Positions 1 to 16,560 are shown, counted from the stretch's first letter. The stretch: 39,806 nucleotides of DNA from Reclinomonas americana ATCC 50394 (GCA_048213135.1 PS015367.1:33231-73036); one strand, 5' to 3'. The notes: generated by a model not told the origin, from the letters alone. Program-made: numbers and translations.

Positions 1-902
1 CTCTGTCTCTCTCCTCTCCTCTCTCTCTCTCTCTGGTAGACTTATGTGTTTCTTCTGTATCTCCCTCTCCTTTTTCTCGCTGTCTCTCTCTCTATTCTTT
101 TGGCATGCCTTCTGTCGTCCTTTTTTTTTCCCCATGTTTTTCTCTCTGTCCGCCTCTCACTGTATCGTTCCCGTTCTCCCTGTGGCTCTATGTCTCTCGC
201 CATGTCTCTCTGCGACTTTTTATGTATCTTTCGGAGCGGAGGGGAAATATGAGCCAGAGGGTGGCTGTACGAAACACTGAGGCGTGACTCGTGGGAGAGA
301 GAGATAGAGAGAGACAGACAGCGAGAGTGAGAGAGTGAGGCAGACAGAAGCAGCGAGGCGGAGCGCGTCTGATACACATAGAATGACAGTGTGACGGTGA
401 TAGTTGGTCACATAGTGTTCAGTTTCTCTTTTTCCCCCCGCGCTGTGTCCAACAATCTCTTGTGTCTCTGTGTGACTTCTCTGTCATTTCTCAACTCGAC
501 TTTTGTCTGCGTCATCTTTCTTTTTTTATTTTTCTTCCTTTATCGTTCATCTTTGTCTGCTCTCCCTCTTCTCCTTCTCCCCTTCCTCTTCCTTCCCGTT
601 CCTTCTCCTTCCTTCTCCCTCCCCTTCCTTCTTCTTCTTCCCTTCCTTCTCTTTCTTCCCTTCCTTCTCCTTCTTCCCTTCCTTCTCCTTCTTCCCTTCC
701 TTCTCCTTCTTCCCTTCCTTCTCCTTCTTACCTTCCTTCTCCCTCCCCTTCCTTCTCCTTCTCCCCTTCCTTCTCTTTCCTTCCTTCTCCTTCTCCTTCC
801 TTCTCCTTCCCCTTCCTTTTCCTCCTCCCCTCCTTCCTCCTTCACCCTCCCCCTTCCCCTCACCCCCCCCCCCCTTCCCACTCACCCTCCCCCCTGTGCC
901 AG
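1..902. other. Upstream intron or 5' region of gene 1, pyrimidine-rich
   Basis: I see no convincing exon here. The stretch is CT-rich on the + strand, with a short purine-rich island (about 290-360) and a near-pure pyrimidine tract towards the 3' end. It ends in a good 3' splice site (AG at 901-902), so at least its right part is an intron of the gene that follows. The first exon or exons of that gene lie to the left of the window or are not recognisable. Confidence 0.6.
590..880 (+). repeat. Homopyrimidine tract with an 18-bp CTTCC-type repeat
   Basis: Almost 300 bp consist only of C and T on the + strand, with rare exceptions. The core (about 630-745) is a tandem repeat of an 18-bp unit of the type CCTTCCTTCTCCTTCTTC. 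It lies directly upstream of a 3' splice site and works as a giant polypyrimidine tract. Such mirror-like tracts can form triplex (H-) DNA. Confidence 0.85.
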
Positions 903-3719
903 GTTTTCCGCCTGCAGCACGGCAAGAGTGCCATGGTGGACCAGCAGTGGCTGCTGTGCAGCGAGGTGCAGGCGAACGAGGTCGAGGAGCGCGCCAATTC
1001 TGTTATGCGCAATCGCGAGACCAAGCAGCTCAAGTCACAGACGAAAGCGACGCCTAATTTCGCCTCTTGTGAGTTTTTTCGTGTTGCCCTGCCCGTCTGC
1101 CTTTATTGCCCTCGCCCCAAATCGCCGCTGTGCCCTCCCCTCATTTGCCCCGCACTGCCTTTGCCCTCTCACCCTCCCCGCGCCGCCCAGTCGCCGACGA
1201 GGTGTACGATGCCGGGCGGCAGGTCGCCCTCTGGCAAGCGTTCTGGAGCGGACTCGCCGACGGTGTCGACGGGAAAGTCAATGAGCCAGAGTCGCCGCTG
1301 GTGCGCGTGCAGCGCAACTTTTTCGTCAACATCTACCAGCAGATGCGCAGGTTGAGAGAGGAGGCGGAGGTGAGGAGGGGGAAAGGGGGAAGGGATGAGG
1401 GGGAAAGGAAGTAAGCACGATACGATTCTGCCGCCTCTGCACGTTGTCTCTTTCCTTCGGTGTTGTTGTCTCTCTTGATAGAGCGGCTTGTAGCGTACAT
1501 CTCGTCTGCATCAACGCTAATTGTCAATTTCCACAGTTCCTGTTGTCTCTTCCTTGTTGTTTGCTCTGCGCCTCGTCGGATTCTGAAGTGCGATCTTTTC
1601 TTGTGTGTTTGATTCGCGATGCTCCATCATCCAGTGGAACCCTTCTGTCATAACCCGAGCCGATTGTCTTTATGCAGAATATTGTTTTTCTGCAGTCCTC
1701 CCCGTTTTTCTCCAACTCCACTCGAATTCCTTTGCCCGCTGTGATTCTCATGCCGCATATTCACATCTGGTGCTCTCGTGTTTCCTGTACCCCGCTACGA
1801 ATCACTCGCATGCGGATCCATACTCTTTGTTCGTGTGTATTTTCTTTCGTGGTGTCACTCGCACGCGCATCCACACTCGTTGCAGGCCCCCCTCTGTTTT
1901 AGTCAACTTGTACGCATCCTCGTTTTGCCCGTTGTTCATGTATTTCCTCTTCCTGCTCTCTTCTGCTCGCCCTGCATTTTCCTTTCTTCGTCGTCTTTAT
2001 ATGCATGCACACTCACTTCCCTTGGTCTCACTTCCCATCCCCCCGTGACCTGCAGAGACGGAGCGAGCAAATCTCCAGCCTCGTTCGCGAAGTGCACCTG
2101 CTGCACATTGAGATGGACGACCTCGAAACGCACCTGGCGGAGGCCAGAGCCGCCGCCCCGCCACTCTCCGACAGCCTCGAATCTCCCATGCATGGCGTGG
2201 GCGATGACTCTGAGTGCGTTTTCCATCGCTTTCTTCTTGCTCCACCCTCCTCTCTCTCTCACCCCCGTCGTGGCAGGTTCGTCTCCATTGTCGATGCAGC
2301 ATCGCCCGCGCCCACGGCACGATCCAACACGCCGACGCTGGAACCCTTCCGCTGCTCGCCAACAGAGAGCCTGGTGGATGTCGCCGAGCCGCCACCACGG
2401 CGCATGATGCTGCAGTTGGCGGGCGAATTTGAGCAGGAGGAGGAAGGCTCGTTGACGCCATGGGCCGACGAGTCACTGCGCGTGACCACTGGCACCGACG
2501 ACCGCTCTGCGTCACCCACGCCGCCGCGTCCTCCAGCATCTCCATCGGCCTCCGATAACCCGCGCCCGCTCATTCCGCCGCCTGCTTCCACTGCATGGAA
2601 TGCCTCGCGTCTGGCCGTCGTCGCCCCCGCTCCTGTCGGTGCGTGTCCTTTGTCGGAAAAGACAAACATCGATTTCCATCTCATCCTTCTCGTGTCTCAG
2701 CACCCACTGTCGCCTCCCCGCCACCTTCCCCACCGCTGACCATCACTGCCGACTCATCGCTGCCGTCCACGCCATTCGCTGTGCATGCGCGACCGCTGTT
2801 GCTCGCCACCGTGTCGGTCGAGGTGCAGACCGACATTGTGTGGCCCAAGTGGGACGAGGGCCGACCGTCTACACCGCTCGCCGCCTCTCTGGCCTCCCCC
2901 AAGACCCGCCTCCCGACACCTCCACTGCCGTCGCTGCCATCTCCCGCAACCGCCGCCGCCGCCTCTCCTACTGCAGCCGCTCCTGCTGCCGCCGTCGTCA
3001 TCGACGATGACGAGGACATTGTGGTGTCGATTGTTCGGCCGCAGTCGGCGGGCCTGGCAGCTGCCGCCGGAGCGGCGACCGCGCACCTGCTTCCGCCACT
3101 GGTCGAGGAGGAGAGGCCGGTGTCGACGCGCGTTGCTGCGCTGCTGGCCTCGATGAGTCCCACCAGTGACTCGGAGGCGGAGCGGCCGCCGTTGGTGGTG
3201 AGCCAGAAGCGCGATGCGCATGCCAGTGAGCGGGAGGCGAGGTATCGGCCGCCGAGGTGTGATTATGGTGAGTCAGGGGAAGGGGGGTGAGAGGGAAAGG
3301 GAAGGGAGAAAGGGAAAGGGAGGCAAGGAGGAAAAGGGAGAGGGAGGAAGACAGAAAACGCGAGAGCACGAGAATGTTGCTGTTGGAAGAGAGAGAGGGA
3401 GAGGTGAGAATGTGAAGGGAGGAGAAGGAAAACTACGAGGAATGCGATTTAGCGAGATGTTTAATAAGTATACGCAGCATCGAAGGAAGAGACAAGAAAG
3501 AATGCGTTGATGTCAGTGCACGGGATATCACGGTGCGGTCTCTGAGAGAGAGAGAGAGAGAGAGCGAGAGGGAGGGAGAGAGGGAGAGAGAGAAGGCGTT
3601 GAACTGAAACTAGTGAGCGGAAGGCATGCAAAGGAGCAGGTGCTGTATTAGGCGAGGAAACGAGAGAGAGAGAGAGCATTTAGCTGTGAGTGCAAGGGAT
3701 GTCATGGTGCGGTTTCAGA

Positions 3720-3755
<36 letters not shown>

Positions 3756-5834
3756 AGGCGTTGTACTGAGACTAGTGAGCGGAAGGGGTGCAAAGGAACA
3801 GGTGCTATAGTAGGCGAGGGAACGAGAGAGAAAGAGAGAAGGCGTCCCCCTTTTCCTTTCCCTTCCCCTTCTCTCACCTCTTCCTCCTTCCCTTTGCAGC
3901 TCCACCCGGCGCTCGACGCTCACGCGACGCAGAGATCGCCGCACTCATCTCCACCATGCACACGCGCACCGAGTCGTTCCCACGCGAGGCCGCCTTGCTG
4001 CGGAAGCACCGACAGCCGTTGCCGTCGGTGGAGTCCGAGGAATGGAAACGACATCACTCGTCACGCGCTGGTGGTGGAGGGTCGTCGCCTTCGCCGGGCT
4101 CCTCGCCGTCGCCGCCGCCCCTGCGTGATGCTCCAGTGCTGGTCACGGTGGAGTCGCGATGGGCCGTGCAGTCGCGCGTGAATGAGAGAGGTGGGTGAAG
4201 GGGGAGGAGAAGAGAGGAGAAGGGAAGAGCAGAGCAGAGGAGAGGAGAGCAGAAGAGAGGAGAGAGAGAGAGAACTTACAGAAGAGATGAGACACTGAGT
4301 TGTGCAGGTACGTGGGAATGAGAGAGGTGATGGTGAAGGAGAAGATTAGCGTGAGGGAGTAGGCAGTCACCGCAAAGAATCCATACACTTGAGTTGTGCA
4401 GTCGCGCGGGAATGAGAGAGGAGAGGGTGAAGAGAAGGGCAGCGCGAGGCATGCACCACAGATAACTCTATACACTGAGTTGTGCAGTAGCGTGGGAACG
4501 AGAGTTGGTGATGGGAGGGCAGCGTGAGGGAGCGGACCGACGCCATAGAGAAATCCATACACTGAGTTGTGCAGTCGCGCGGGAATGAGAGAGGAGAGGG
4601 TAAAAGAAGGGCAGCGTGAGGCAGGCACCACAGATAACTCTATGCACTGAGTTGTGCAGTTGTGCGGGAATGAGATAGGCGAAGGGGAAGGGCAGCGTGA
4701 GGGAACAGGCAGTCACCGCAAGGGTATGAGAGAGGTGATGGTGAAAGGGAAGAGAAGCGTGAGGTAGCAGGCCAATGCCACAGAGAGTTCATACACTGAG
4801 TTGTGCAGTCGCGCGGGAACGAGAGTTGGTGAAGGGGAAGGGCAGCGTGAGGGAGCAGGAGACCACCACAGAGAATATCAAACACAGAGGCTAGCAGGGA
4901 AAGTTCTATACACTGAGCTGCCTGCGGGTTATCCCTCTGCTCTCTATGTGGTCGCGTTCTGCTCCTCTCTGTGGTCGCTGGGTTTTACGCTCCGCTCTGC
5001 TTGGCATGTTACTTTCATGCTTTAGAAAAACAAGCGTTGATATCGATTCTTCTCTTTCCCCTGTTCGTTTGTGCATGTATGCGAGTGTGTTCATGTCTGT
5101 GCCAGATCCTTTCTTCTTTCCAATCCTGTCTCTGCACTGTGCTTGTGCTTGTGTGTGAGTGTGTTCATGGCTGTGCCGGATCCTTTCTTTTTCTTTTCTC
5201 TTCCTGTCTCTGCACAGTGGTCTCATGTCGAGTGTGCCTATGTCTGTGCCAGATCCTTTCTTTTTTCCCTTCCTGGCTCTGCACTGTGGTCGCATGTATG
5301 TGAGCGTGTTCATGTCCGTTGTACGGCTCTTTGACACACCTCTCCCCTATCACAGACACCTCACCCCTCGGTGGCACCGTCACGCCACCACGACCCGTCA
5401 TCCGCTCGGCCATCACGCCTCCGCCACCCACGGTGCAGCGCAACGGTCGCCGTCGAGTGCACTACGCCGACCAAGATGGCACGCATGTGCCGTCGCCGAG
5501 TCCAATGCCTGCGACCACCACACCGGCAACGCCGGCGGCGGCAGAAGCGAGTGGAGTCGATGATGTGCGCCGTCTCAAGCGCAACCTGATGCAGTCGGAG
5601 GGCCGAGTGCGTGTATCTCGTCTGCGCGTTGCGTGGCTTGTCGAACTGTGCTGCTCACATGTGAGTTTCGTGCGACAGATGCAGGGTGTGCTGGCTGCCG
5701 AGCGGCAGTCCACCAAGGAGGAGATGACCGGGTTGGTGGCGCAGCAGTCGCTGATGACGGAAACGACGCCGGTGGGAAGTGTGTTGAGACTGAAGAGAAA
5801 ATCGGAGACGGCGACGACGCCGACAATGGTGTGA
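903..5834 (+). CDS. Unknown low-complexity, partly coiled-coil protein (5' end missing)
   Basis: I do not recognise this protein. Exons: 903-1068, 1191-1369, 2056-2213, 2277-2638, 2701-3267, 3900-4190 and 5356-5834 (TGA). Every junction keeps phase and gives 733 residues from the first visible exon. The first 170 residues are charged and helix-prone, with likely coiled coil around ERRSEQISSLVREVHLLH. The middle is disordered, rich in Ala, Pro and Ser, with an acidic DDDED patch. The C-terminal 90 residues are basic and helical (VRRLKRNLMQSEGRVRV). The true start is unknown: either an upstream exon joins at 903, or translation starts at the in-frame ATG near 933. The 632-bp and 1,165-bp introns before the last two exons carry tandem repeats. 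A structural or scaffold role is possible, but nothing in the sequence proves it. Confidence 0.7.
3511..3840 (+). repeat. Two-copy tandem repeat, period about 174 bp, in intron 5 of gene 1
   Basis: Copy 1 (3511-3684) and copy 2 (3685-3840) share the same order of parts: a GGGAT(A/G)TCA(C/T)GGTGCGGT segment, a (GA)n run, GAGAAGGCGTTG, ACTAGTGAGCGGAAGG, GCAAAGGA(G/A)CAGGTGCT, and a second (GA)n run. The copies differ by scattered substitutions and by (GA)n length. Confidence 0.85.
4165..4830 (+). repeat. Minisatellite (84-96 bp) seeded by the end of an exon and its 5' splice site
   Basis: The last 25 bp of the exon ending at 4190 (GTGCAGTCGCGCGTGAATGA, then GAGAG and the donor) recur in the following intron at about 4301, 4397, 4481, 4565, 4651 and 4801, with a partial copy near 4722. 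Each intronic copy reads TGAGTTGTGCAGTCGCGCGG or a close variant, then GAATGAGAGAGG. Between copies lies a purine-rich spacer with AGGGCAGCGTGAGG. The duplicated block therefore includes the exon end and the donor site. Confidence 0.9.
5095..5330 (+). repeat. Three-copy tandem repeat, period about 73 bp
   Basis: Units begin at about 5095, 5168 and 5241 with TGTCTGTGCCAGATCCTTTC or a close variant. They continue with a T-rich stretch and CTGTCTCTGCACAGTGG, and end in a GTGTG(A/C)G(T/C)GTGTTCATG segment. A fourth, degenerate start lies near 5313. The array is in the last intron of gene 1, downstream of the exon-derived minisatellite. Confidence 0.85.
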
Positions 5835-6646
5835 GTGTTGCGAAGTGAGGGAGTCAGTGTACTTGAATAAGGTTTTGTGTTTGCAAGAAGTGGCTGGAGG
5901 GATTCAGGCCATGAAAAGAACTGATTCTTACCTTGCTGGCTGTGTCTTGCAAGGACTTGTCAGCCAACGTCAGAGTTGTTAGGCTCAGCAGGCACCTCAT
6001 CTCGTGACGGCAGGCACCTATTTTCCCTCAATTTGGGACATGCCGAGAACGAAAGAAAGGATGGCACCCTTTCTATCACATGAAAGGAAAGGCATTTGAT
6101 AAGCGCAGTCGTCAACAATCAGTGCAAGAAGCTCACCTCACAGTTTCAATGTCGTCTTGTTTCTCACCTTTCATTAACAGAAGAGCGCACCAGTTGCATG
6201 AATTCCTTTCCTTTCAGCACCGATGCTTGCCCCCCTCGTTGCTCTTCCTCTCGGCGTCTTCCATCCTCGACAATCTGCTGATTCAGAGCATCAAGAGCCC
6301 CAACCTTTCCTATTCTGACTCCATCAACAACATGCTGAGACAGAGTGACACACTTCCCTCATGCACTTCGTCTTGCTCCATCGTCATCAACCAATCAGCT
6401 CGCGAGGACTCTTCTCCTGCTCCCAATTCGACTTGTTACGTCTCACCTGCATCCAGAGAAGCCATCCTATATCCTGCTACCCTCCTTCCCTTTTCTCCAC
6501 ATCCCTTTCCCCACCATCCAGGTTTCAATTTTCCGGGTATATTTCACGATGAGGGTACGTTTTCTTCTTCCTTGAGAACAGGGGACAGGCGCGGCATTGC
6601 TCGCCCAATCAAATCTTCTCGCTTGCAAATCCGGTGAGCTCGTCCA
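5835..6646. other. Intergenic region between convergent genes
   Basis: This stretch separates the stop codon of gene 1 (+) from that of gene 2 (-) and must hold both 3' UTRs. It is non-repetitive. A 185-codon open frame on the + strand (6080-6637) has no homology I recognise and no splice context, and its composition (Ser, Pro, Leu) matches a translated pyrimidine-rich non-coding strand. I see no canonical AATAAA close to either stop. Confidence 0.6.
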
Positions 6647-8906
6647 TCAGTAGCAGCTGATGTCGGACGAGGTTGGAGAAGCGAGTCCAGCACTCAACAT
6701 AACATGGTGGTGGTGATGCATCCGGGAGACGGCCGATGAGTTTTGGCCCACCGGCATCGAGTCACCACACGATCGACGCATCGCCTTCTGCTCGCGCCTG
6801 CGCAGCGCATTCTGCAGCAGCGACTTCATCACGTCCGTCGTGCACTCCTCGCACAGCGGATGAGGCTTGACGGCACGCGGCACAATCACTGAAGGTGTAG
6901 TGGTGGTGGTGGTGGTGCAAGCCACTGGTGGTGGTGGTGAGCAGCTGGTGACCGCCGTCATCACTGACACAGCGCCAGTCGCAAAAGCAAACGACGACGG
7001 TAGCACAGTGGCAGCAGCGGCAGCAGCACAAGCAGCGGCAGCGGCACCTGAATCCACAGCAGGGCTGGTCACCGAAAAATCCATCGATGCACCGGCACTC
7101 CCAGTGGCCACAGCAGCAGCAGCTCGCTTGCGTTGGAGCCGCTCTTGGCGCTTCTGTAGGCCCTTGCACAGCATCACGGCAATCACATTTTCGTCGGCTC
7201 CACCAATGGCCGACTCGCAGAGTGGGTGCGCTGACTTGCTGCCAAACACAGACGACGTCGTCATGGTGGTCACGCGCACGTTCATCGTGGAGGATGGTCG
7301 CAAAATCGAGGCGGGTACCGGAGCCCGCTTCGAGGAGCTGAAGGGGGAGAGGAGGTCTGGAGGGGGAGGGAGGGATGGGTGAGAAGGGAGAAGGGGGGGC
7401 GGAGGCCAAGGGAGGGGAGGGGAAGGGGGCAGAGGGGAAGGGCTCAGAGGGAAAGGGAGGAGGGGGGAGAGGGGAAGAGAGAGAGAAAGCGGAAGAGAGA
7501 GAGAAGGGAAGAGAAAGGGGAAGAGAGAGAGAAAGGGAAGAGAGAAAGGGAGAGGGGAAGAGAAAGGGGAAAGAGAAAGAAAAAGGGGAAGAGAAAGAAA
7601 AAGGGAAAGGGAGAGGGGGAAGAGAAAGGGGGAAGAGAAAGAAAAAGGGGAGAGAAAAAGGGGGAAGAGAGAGAAAGGGGGAAGAGAGAGAAGAGACCGA
7701 GATATCAATGAATCTCGATATCCAACCCCGCCACCACTGATCGCTGACCAACCTGCATGTGCAGATGTCGTCGTCGTTGTCGTGGACGAGGTCATCGACA
7801 GGCTGACTCGACGCTCACCCAGGGTGGTTGGCGATAGTGAAAAACGCACTCGGCAACTGCGGTGATGGCCTGCGGAGGTGAAGAAGAGGGAGACGAAGGT
7901 GAGAAGATGGTGAAGGGGAGGGGGGAGGGAAAGGGGAAGGAAGGGGAGGGATAGGGGAGGGAAGGGAAGGAAAGGAGAAGAAGAAGGCGGAGAGCGAGAA
8001 AACACGGCTGACTCCAGAAGAGAGCAGAGAGCACAAGGCAGACTCTGGAGGAAGCACACGGCTGTCCCGAGAGAGCACAAGGCTGTCGAGAGAGAGCACA
8101 TGGCTGACTCTTGGAGATAGCACACGGCAGACTCTTGAGGGAGCACAAGGCTGACTCTGGCGAGAGCACAAGGCAGACTCTTGGAGGGAGCACATGGCAG
8201 ACTCTTGGAGGAAGCACAGGGCTGACTAGGAAGCACAAGGCTGTCGAGAGAGAGCACATGGCTGACTCTTGGAGATAGCACACGGCAGACTCTTGAGGGA
8301 GCACACGGCTGACTCTTGAGGGAGCACACGGCTGACTCCAGAAGAGAGCACAAGTGGCTGTCTCTGGAAGGAGCACAAGGCTGACTCTGGCGAGAGCACA
8401 AGGCAGACTCTTGGAGGGAGCACATGGCAGACTCTTGGAGGGAGCACAAGGCTGACTCTTGGAGAGAGAGCACACGGCTGACTCTCTTGAGGAAGCACAA
8501 GTGACCGACTCTGGGAGAGAGAGCACCAGGCTGACTCCTCGAGAGAGCACGAGTGGCCTGTCTCCAACAGAAAAGCACCAGTGACTGACTCCCAAAAAGT
8601 CCTCATCTGGCCTCTCCTCGAGTACGAGCATGTGACCGACCCCACCACACATACACACACGACAACACACACAAGACACACAAGAACACAAGAGAGCAGC
8701 AGCACAATCAACACACACACACACACTGACTAACTGCAGGCGAAACGCATGTTCCAAAACAAACCAGCCACTTGCTTGACATCATCAACTTGCATCATTC
8801 GCACACCCGCCGAAGAAGCACCTCCGCTCATCACAGATATGGAAGAAGAAGAGGCCACAAAGGCACTCAGGTGGAAGCCGCTCCCGTCATCAGTCACAGC
8901 AGACAT
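6647..8906 (-). CDS. Unknown 332-aa protein with duplicated HPLCE motif
   Basis: I do not recognise the family. Three exons on the minus strand: 8906-8735 (ATG at 8906), 7869-7753 and 7356-6647. Phases match at both introns and the coding length is 999 nt. The start encodes MSAVTDDGSGFHLSAF. Exon 2 encodes a basic segment, RVRFSLSPTTLGERRVSL. Exon 3 has two copies of a motif, His-Pro-Leu-Cys-Glu followed about 18-25 residues later by an Arg/Lys/Gln-rich helix, at residues 140-175 and 262-290. An Ala/Thr-rich linker with an 8-residue Thr run separates them, and the tail contains five consecutive His. Intron 1 holds a 24-bp minisatellite and intron 2 is one long CT tract on the coding strand. 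A regulatory or adaptor role is conceivable but unproven. Confidence 0.65.
7375..7705 (+). repeat. GA-rich low-complexity tract (pyrimidine tract of intron 2 in gene 2)
   Basis: About 330 bp of almost pure A/G on the + strand (GGGGAAGAGAAAG-type variants). Read on the coding (minus) strand it is a long polypyrimidine tract that leads to the 3' splice site at 7357. It is open in several frames, but the resulting Ser/Leu/Pro or Lys/Glu/Gly translations are artefacts of composition. Confidence 0.85.
8020..8590. repeat. 23-24 bp minisatellite, about 23 copies, in intron 1 of gene 2
   Basis: The + strand repeats GAGCACA(A/C/T)GGC(T/A)GACTC with short variable linkers (TTGGAGG, TTGAGG, CGAGA) from about 8020 to 8590. 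Spacing between successive AGCACA cores is about 20-27 bp. Larger blocks, for example around 8160-8220 and 8400-8460, are near copies of each other. It lies wholly between the donor at 8734 and the acceptor at 7870 of gene 2. Confidence 0.9.
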
Positions 8907-9247
8907 GTCGGTTGTTGTTGTTGGCGTTGAATGGAAAGAGAGTAACTGTGTGTGCGTGTGTGTGTCAGTGAGTATGTGTGTGCGTGAGAGAGCAGGTGAG
9001 AGAGTGGGAGAGAGAGCAAGTGAAGTTGTTTGGGACGAGAGTCGTCACTCGGACATGTGCACAGCACACACAATGCTCATGCTCTGTCTGTGTGCATGTG
9101 CGTGCGTGTGTGTGTGTGTGTGTGTGTCTGTCTCTCAGTGTGTGTGTGTTTTTGTGTGCAGCAGCTGACTATTTTTGGGCTCACCAGTGAGCTCAACTCC
9201 GCGCGCACTCTGCGGTGTCGTTCAAGAGTCGAACAAGAGAGGCAGAT

Positions 9248-9279
<32 letters not shown>

Positions 9280-9290
9280 GAAAGAGTGGG
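8640..9290. repeat. (AC)n and (GT)n microsatellites around the start of gene 2
   Basis: An (AC)-rich stretch (about 8643-8726) lies just inside intron 1. (GT)n runs at about 8946-8985, 9100-9160 and 9250-9280 lie upstream of the ATG at 8906. The (GT)n runs are candidates for Z-DNA in the promoter region of gene 2. No TATA box stands out. Confidence 0.8.
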
Positions 9291-9996
9291 TTTGTGGAGA
9301 GAGACCTCGAGACGAGCTCTGCTCCTGGCTAGTGTGTGAAATTGGCGATTGTGTGTCCGGAAATGCGTGATTTTGAGACGCAGGCCTATTTTTGGTCTTC
9401 AATTGTTTCTATTGTGCAAGCGTGCGTGCTTCTCGTGTGAGTTGTGCACTGGCCTATGCGCGCGTGTGCATGCCACGCGTGGCTATACCTCGGCGTGTTC
9501 GATCGTGCGTGTGACCTTCATTTGGATGCAGGTCGACGTCGACCTCAATTTCGCGGTATTTCTGTTTACGGTATTCAATTATGACGGGAAACGCCCGGAA
9601 ACGCCCGGATGGGTAACCCTCGCAGGCGGCAATTGCCAGTTGGCACGCTAGCACGGCAGCGTCACCACCGCAGCAATCGCTACGAAATCCCTACGAGGTG
9701 TTACGTGCTTCGCACACTCCCCCCATTGCATGCCATTTATGGCACCCCTTTATATATGCTTTTCATAGCTTCTGCTCCTTGACCCTTTGCTCTTGACCCT
9801 CGGGTATGTGATCATTAACCCGTTACCCTTGACCCTTGCAATGGGAGACCTCAAATAAGGCATGTAAGGGGGGGAGTGTGCGAAGCCTGCGATAGAGGCT
9901 TGATGGGCTTTGCCTCCTGAAAGGGAAGATGGCTGCTGGAGGAGAGGAATATATGTATATAATTTTTGTTGTCCTCTTGGCGTGCCGAGGTCACTG
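8907..9996. other. Spacer between gene 2 (start) and the ankyrin-kinase gene (stop), both on the minus strand
   Basis: It should contain the promoter and 5' UTR of gene 2 and the 3' UTR of the kinase gene. Visible structure: the (GT)n runs, a short direct repeat GGAAACGCCC (about 9588-9606), and the inverted-repeat element at 9707-9886. I see no supported gene. Confidence 0.6.
9707..9886. repeat. Inverted-repeat element, 28-bp arms around a 124-bp core (possible MITE)
   Basis: The left arm (9707-9734) begins GCTTCGCACACTCCCCCC. The right arm (9859-9886) is its reverse complement and ends GGGGGGAGTGTGCGAAGC. The 18-bp outer block is a perfect match, and the inner part (CATGCC / GGCATG) matches with two differences plus a one-base offset. 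The core has several TTGACCCT direct repeats and no reading frame. I see no clear target-site duplication. It could be a miniature inverted-repeat transposable element, or a hairpin in the 3' region of the kinase gene. Confidence 0.6.
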
Positions 9997-16283
<6,287 letters not shown>

Positions 16284-16508
16284 GAGATCTTCTGTGCCTG
16301 GCAAATCAGCGCTCGAAGACGCACGCGCCACAATTGTTGAGATGCTGCTCGTATCTGGGCCAGCAGTCAGGGGTGGGAGGGTAGGGGGACGCAATAAATG
16401 TGTCCCGCAGGGCGTGGTGACTTCACCAACTTCTATTCCGTCACAGAATGACAGTGCGCGCGCTCGTTCTCTCCTCTCTCTCTCTCTCTCACTCTCACTC
16501 ACACACTC

Positions 16509-16549
<41 letters not shown>

Positions 16550-16560
16550 GTGTTTGACAG
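16284..16560. promoter_or_regulatory. Shared head-to-head upstream region of the ankyrin-kinase and MED8 genes
   Basis: The kinase gene starts on the minus strand at 16283 and the first recognisable MED8 exon starts on the plus strand at 16561, so about 280 bp must hold both 5' regions. Its right part has a (CT)n tract (about 16470-16500) followed by a (GT)n run of about 20 repeats (16510-16548). The kinase ATG lies only 5 nt before its first donor, so this region transcribes into its 5' UTR. An undetected MED8 first exon with the ATG must also lie here or further left. Confidence 0.5.

Noticed and set aside
391-1355. Two overlapping frames of about 297 codons on the + strand
   Set aside because: Up to 902 they translate a homopyrimidine tract (Pro/Ser/Leu/Phe only). 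Only the segments after the acceptors at 902 and 1190 look like protein.
6080-6637. 185-codon open frame on the + strand between convergent genes
   Set aside because: No recognisable domain, Ser/Pro/Leu composition typical of non-coding pyrimidine-rich strand, and no splice or expression sign. Left as intergenic.
6647-8578. A single 643-codon minus-strand reading frame over the minisatellite and CT tract
   Set aside because: Most of it is translated simple repeat. Good splice sites at 7870, 7752 and 7357 with matching phase give a better protein, so only parts are coding.
8020-8590. CRISPR-like array
   Set aside because: Units of about 24 bp have no constant-length unique spacers, there are no cas genes, and the genome is eukaryotic. 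It is a minisatellite.
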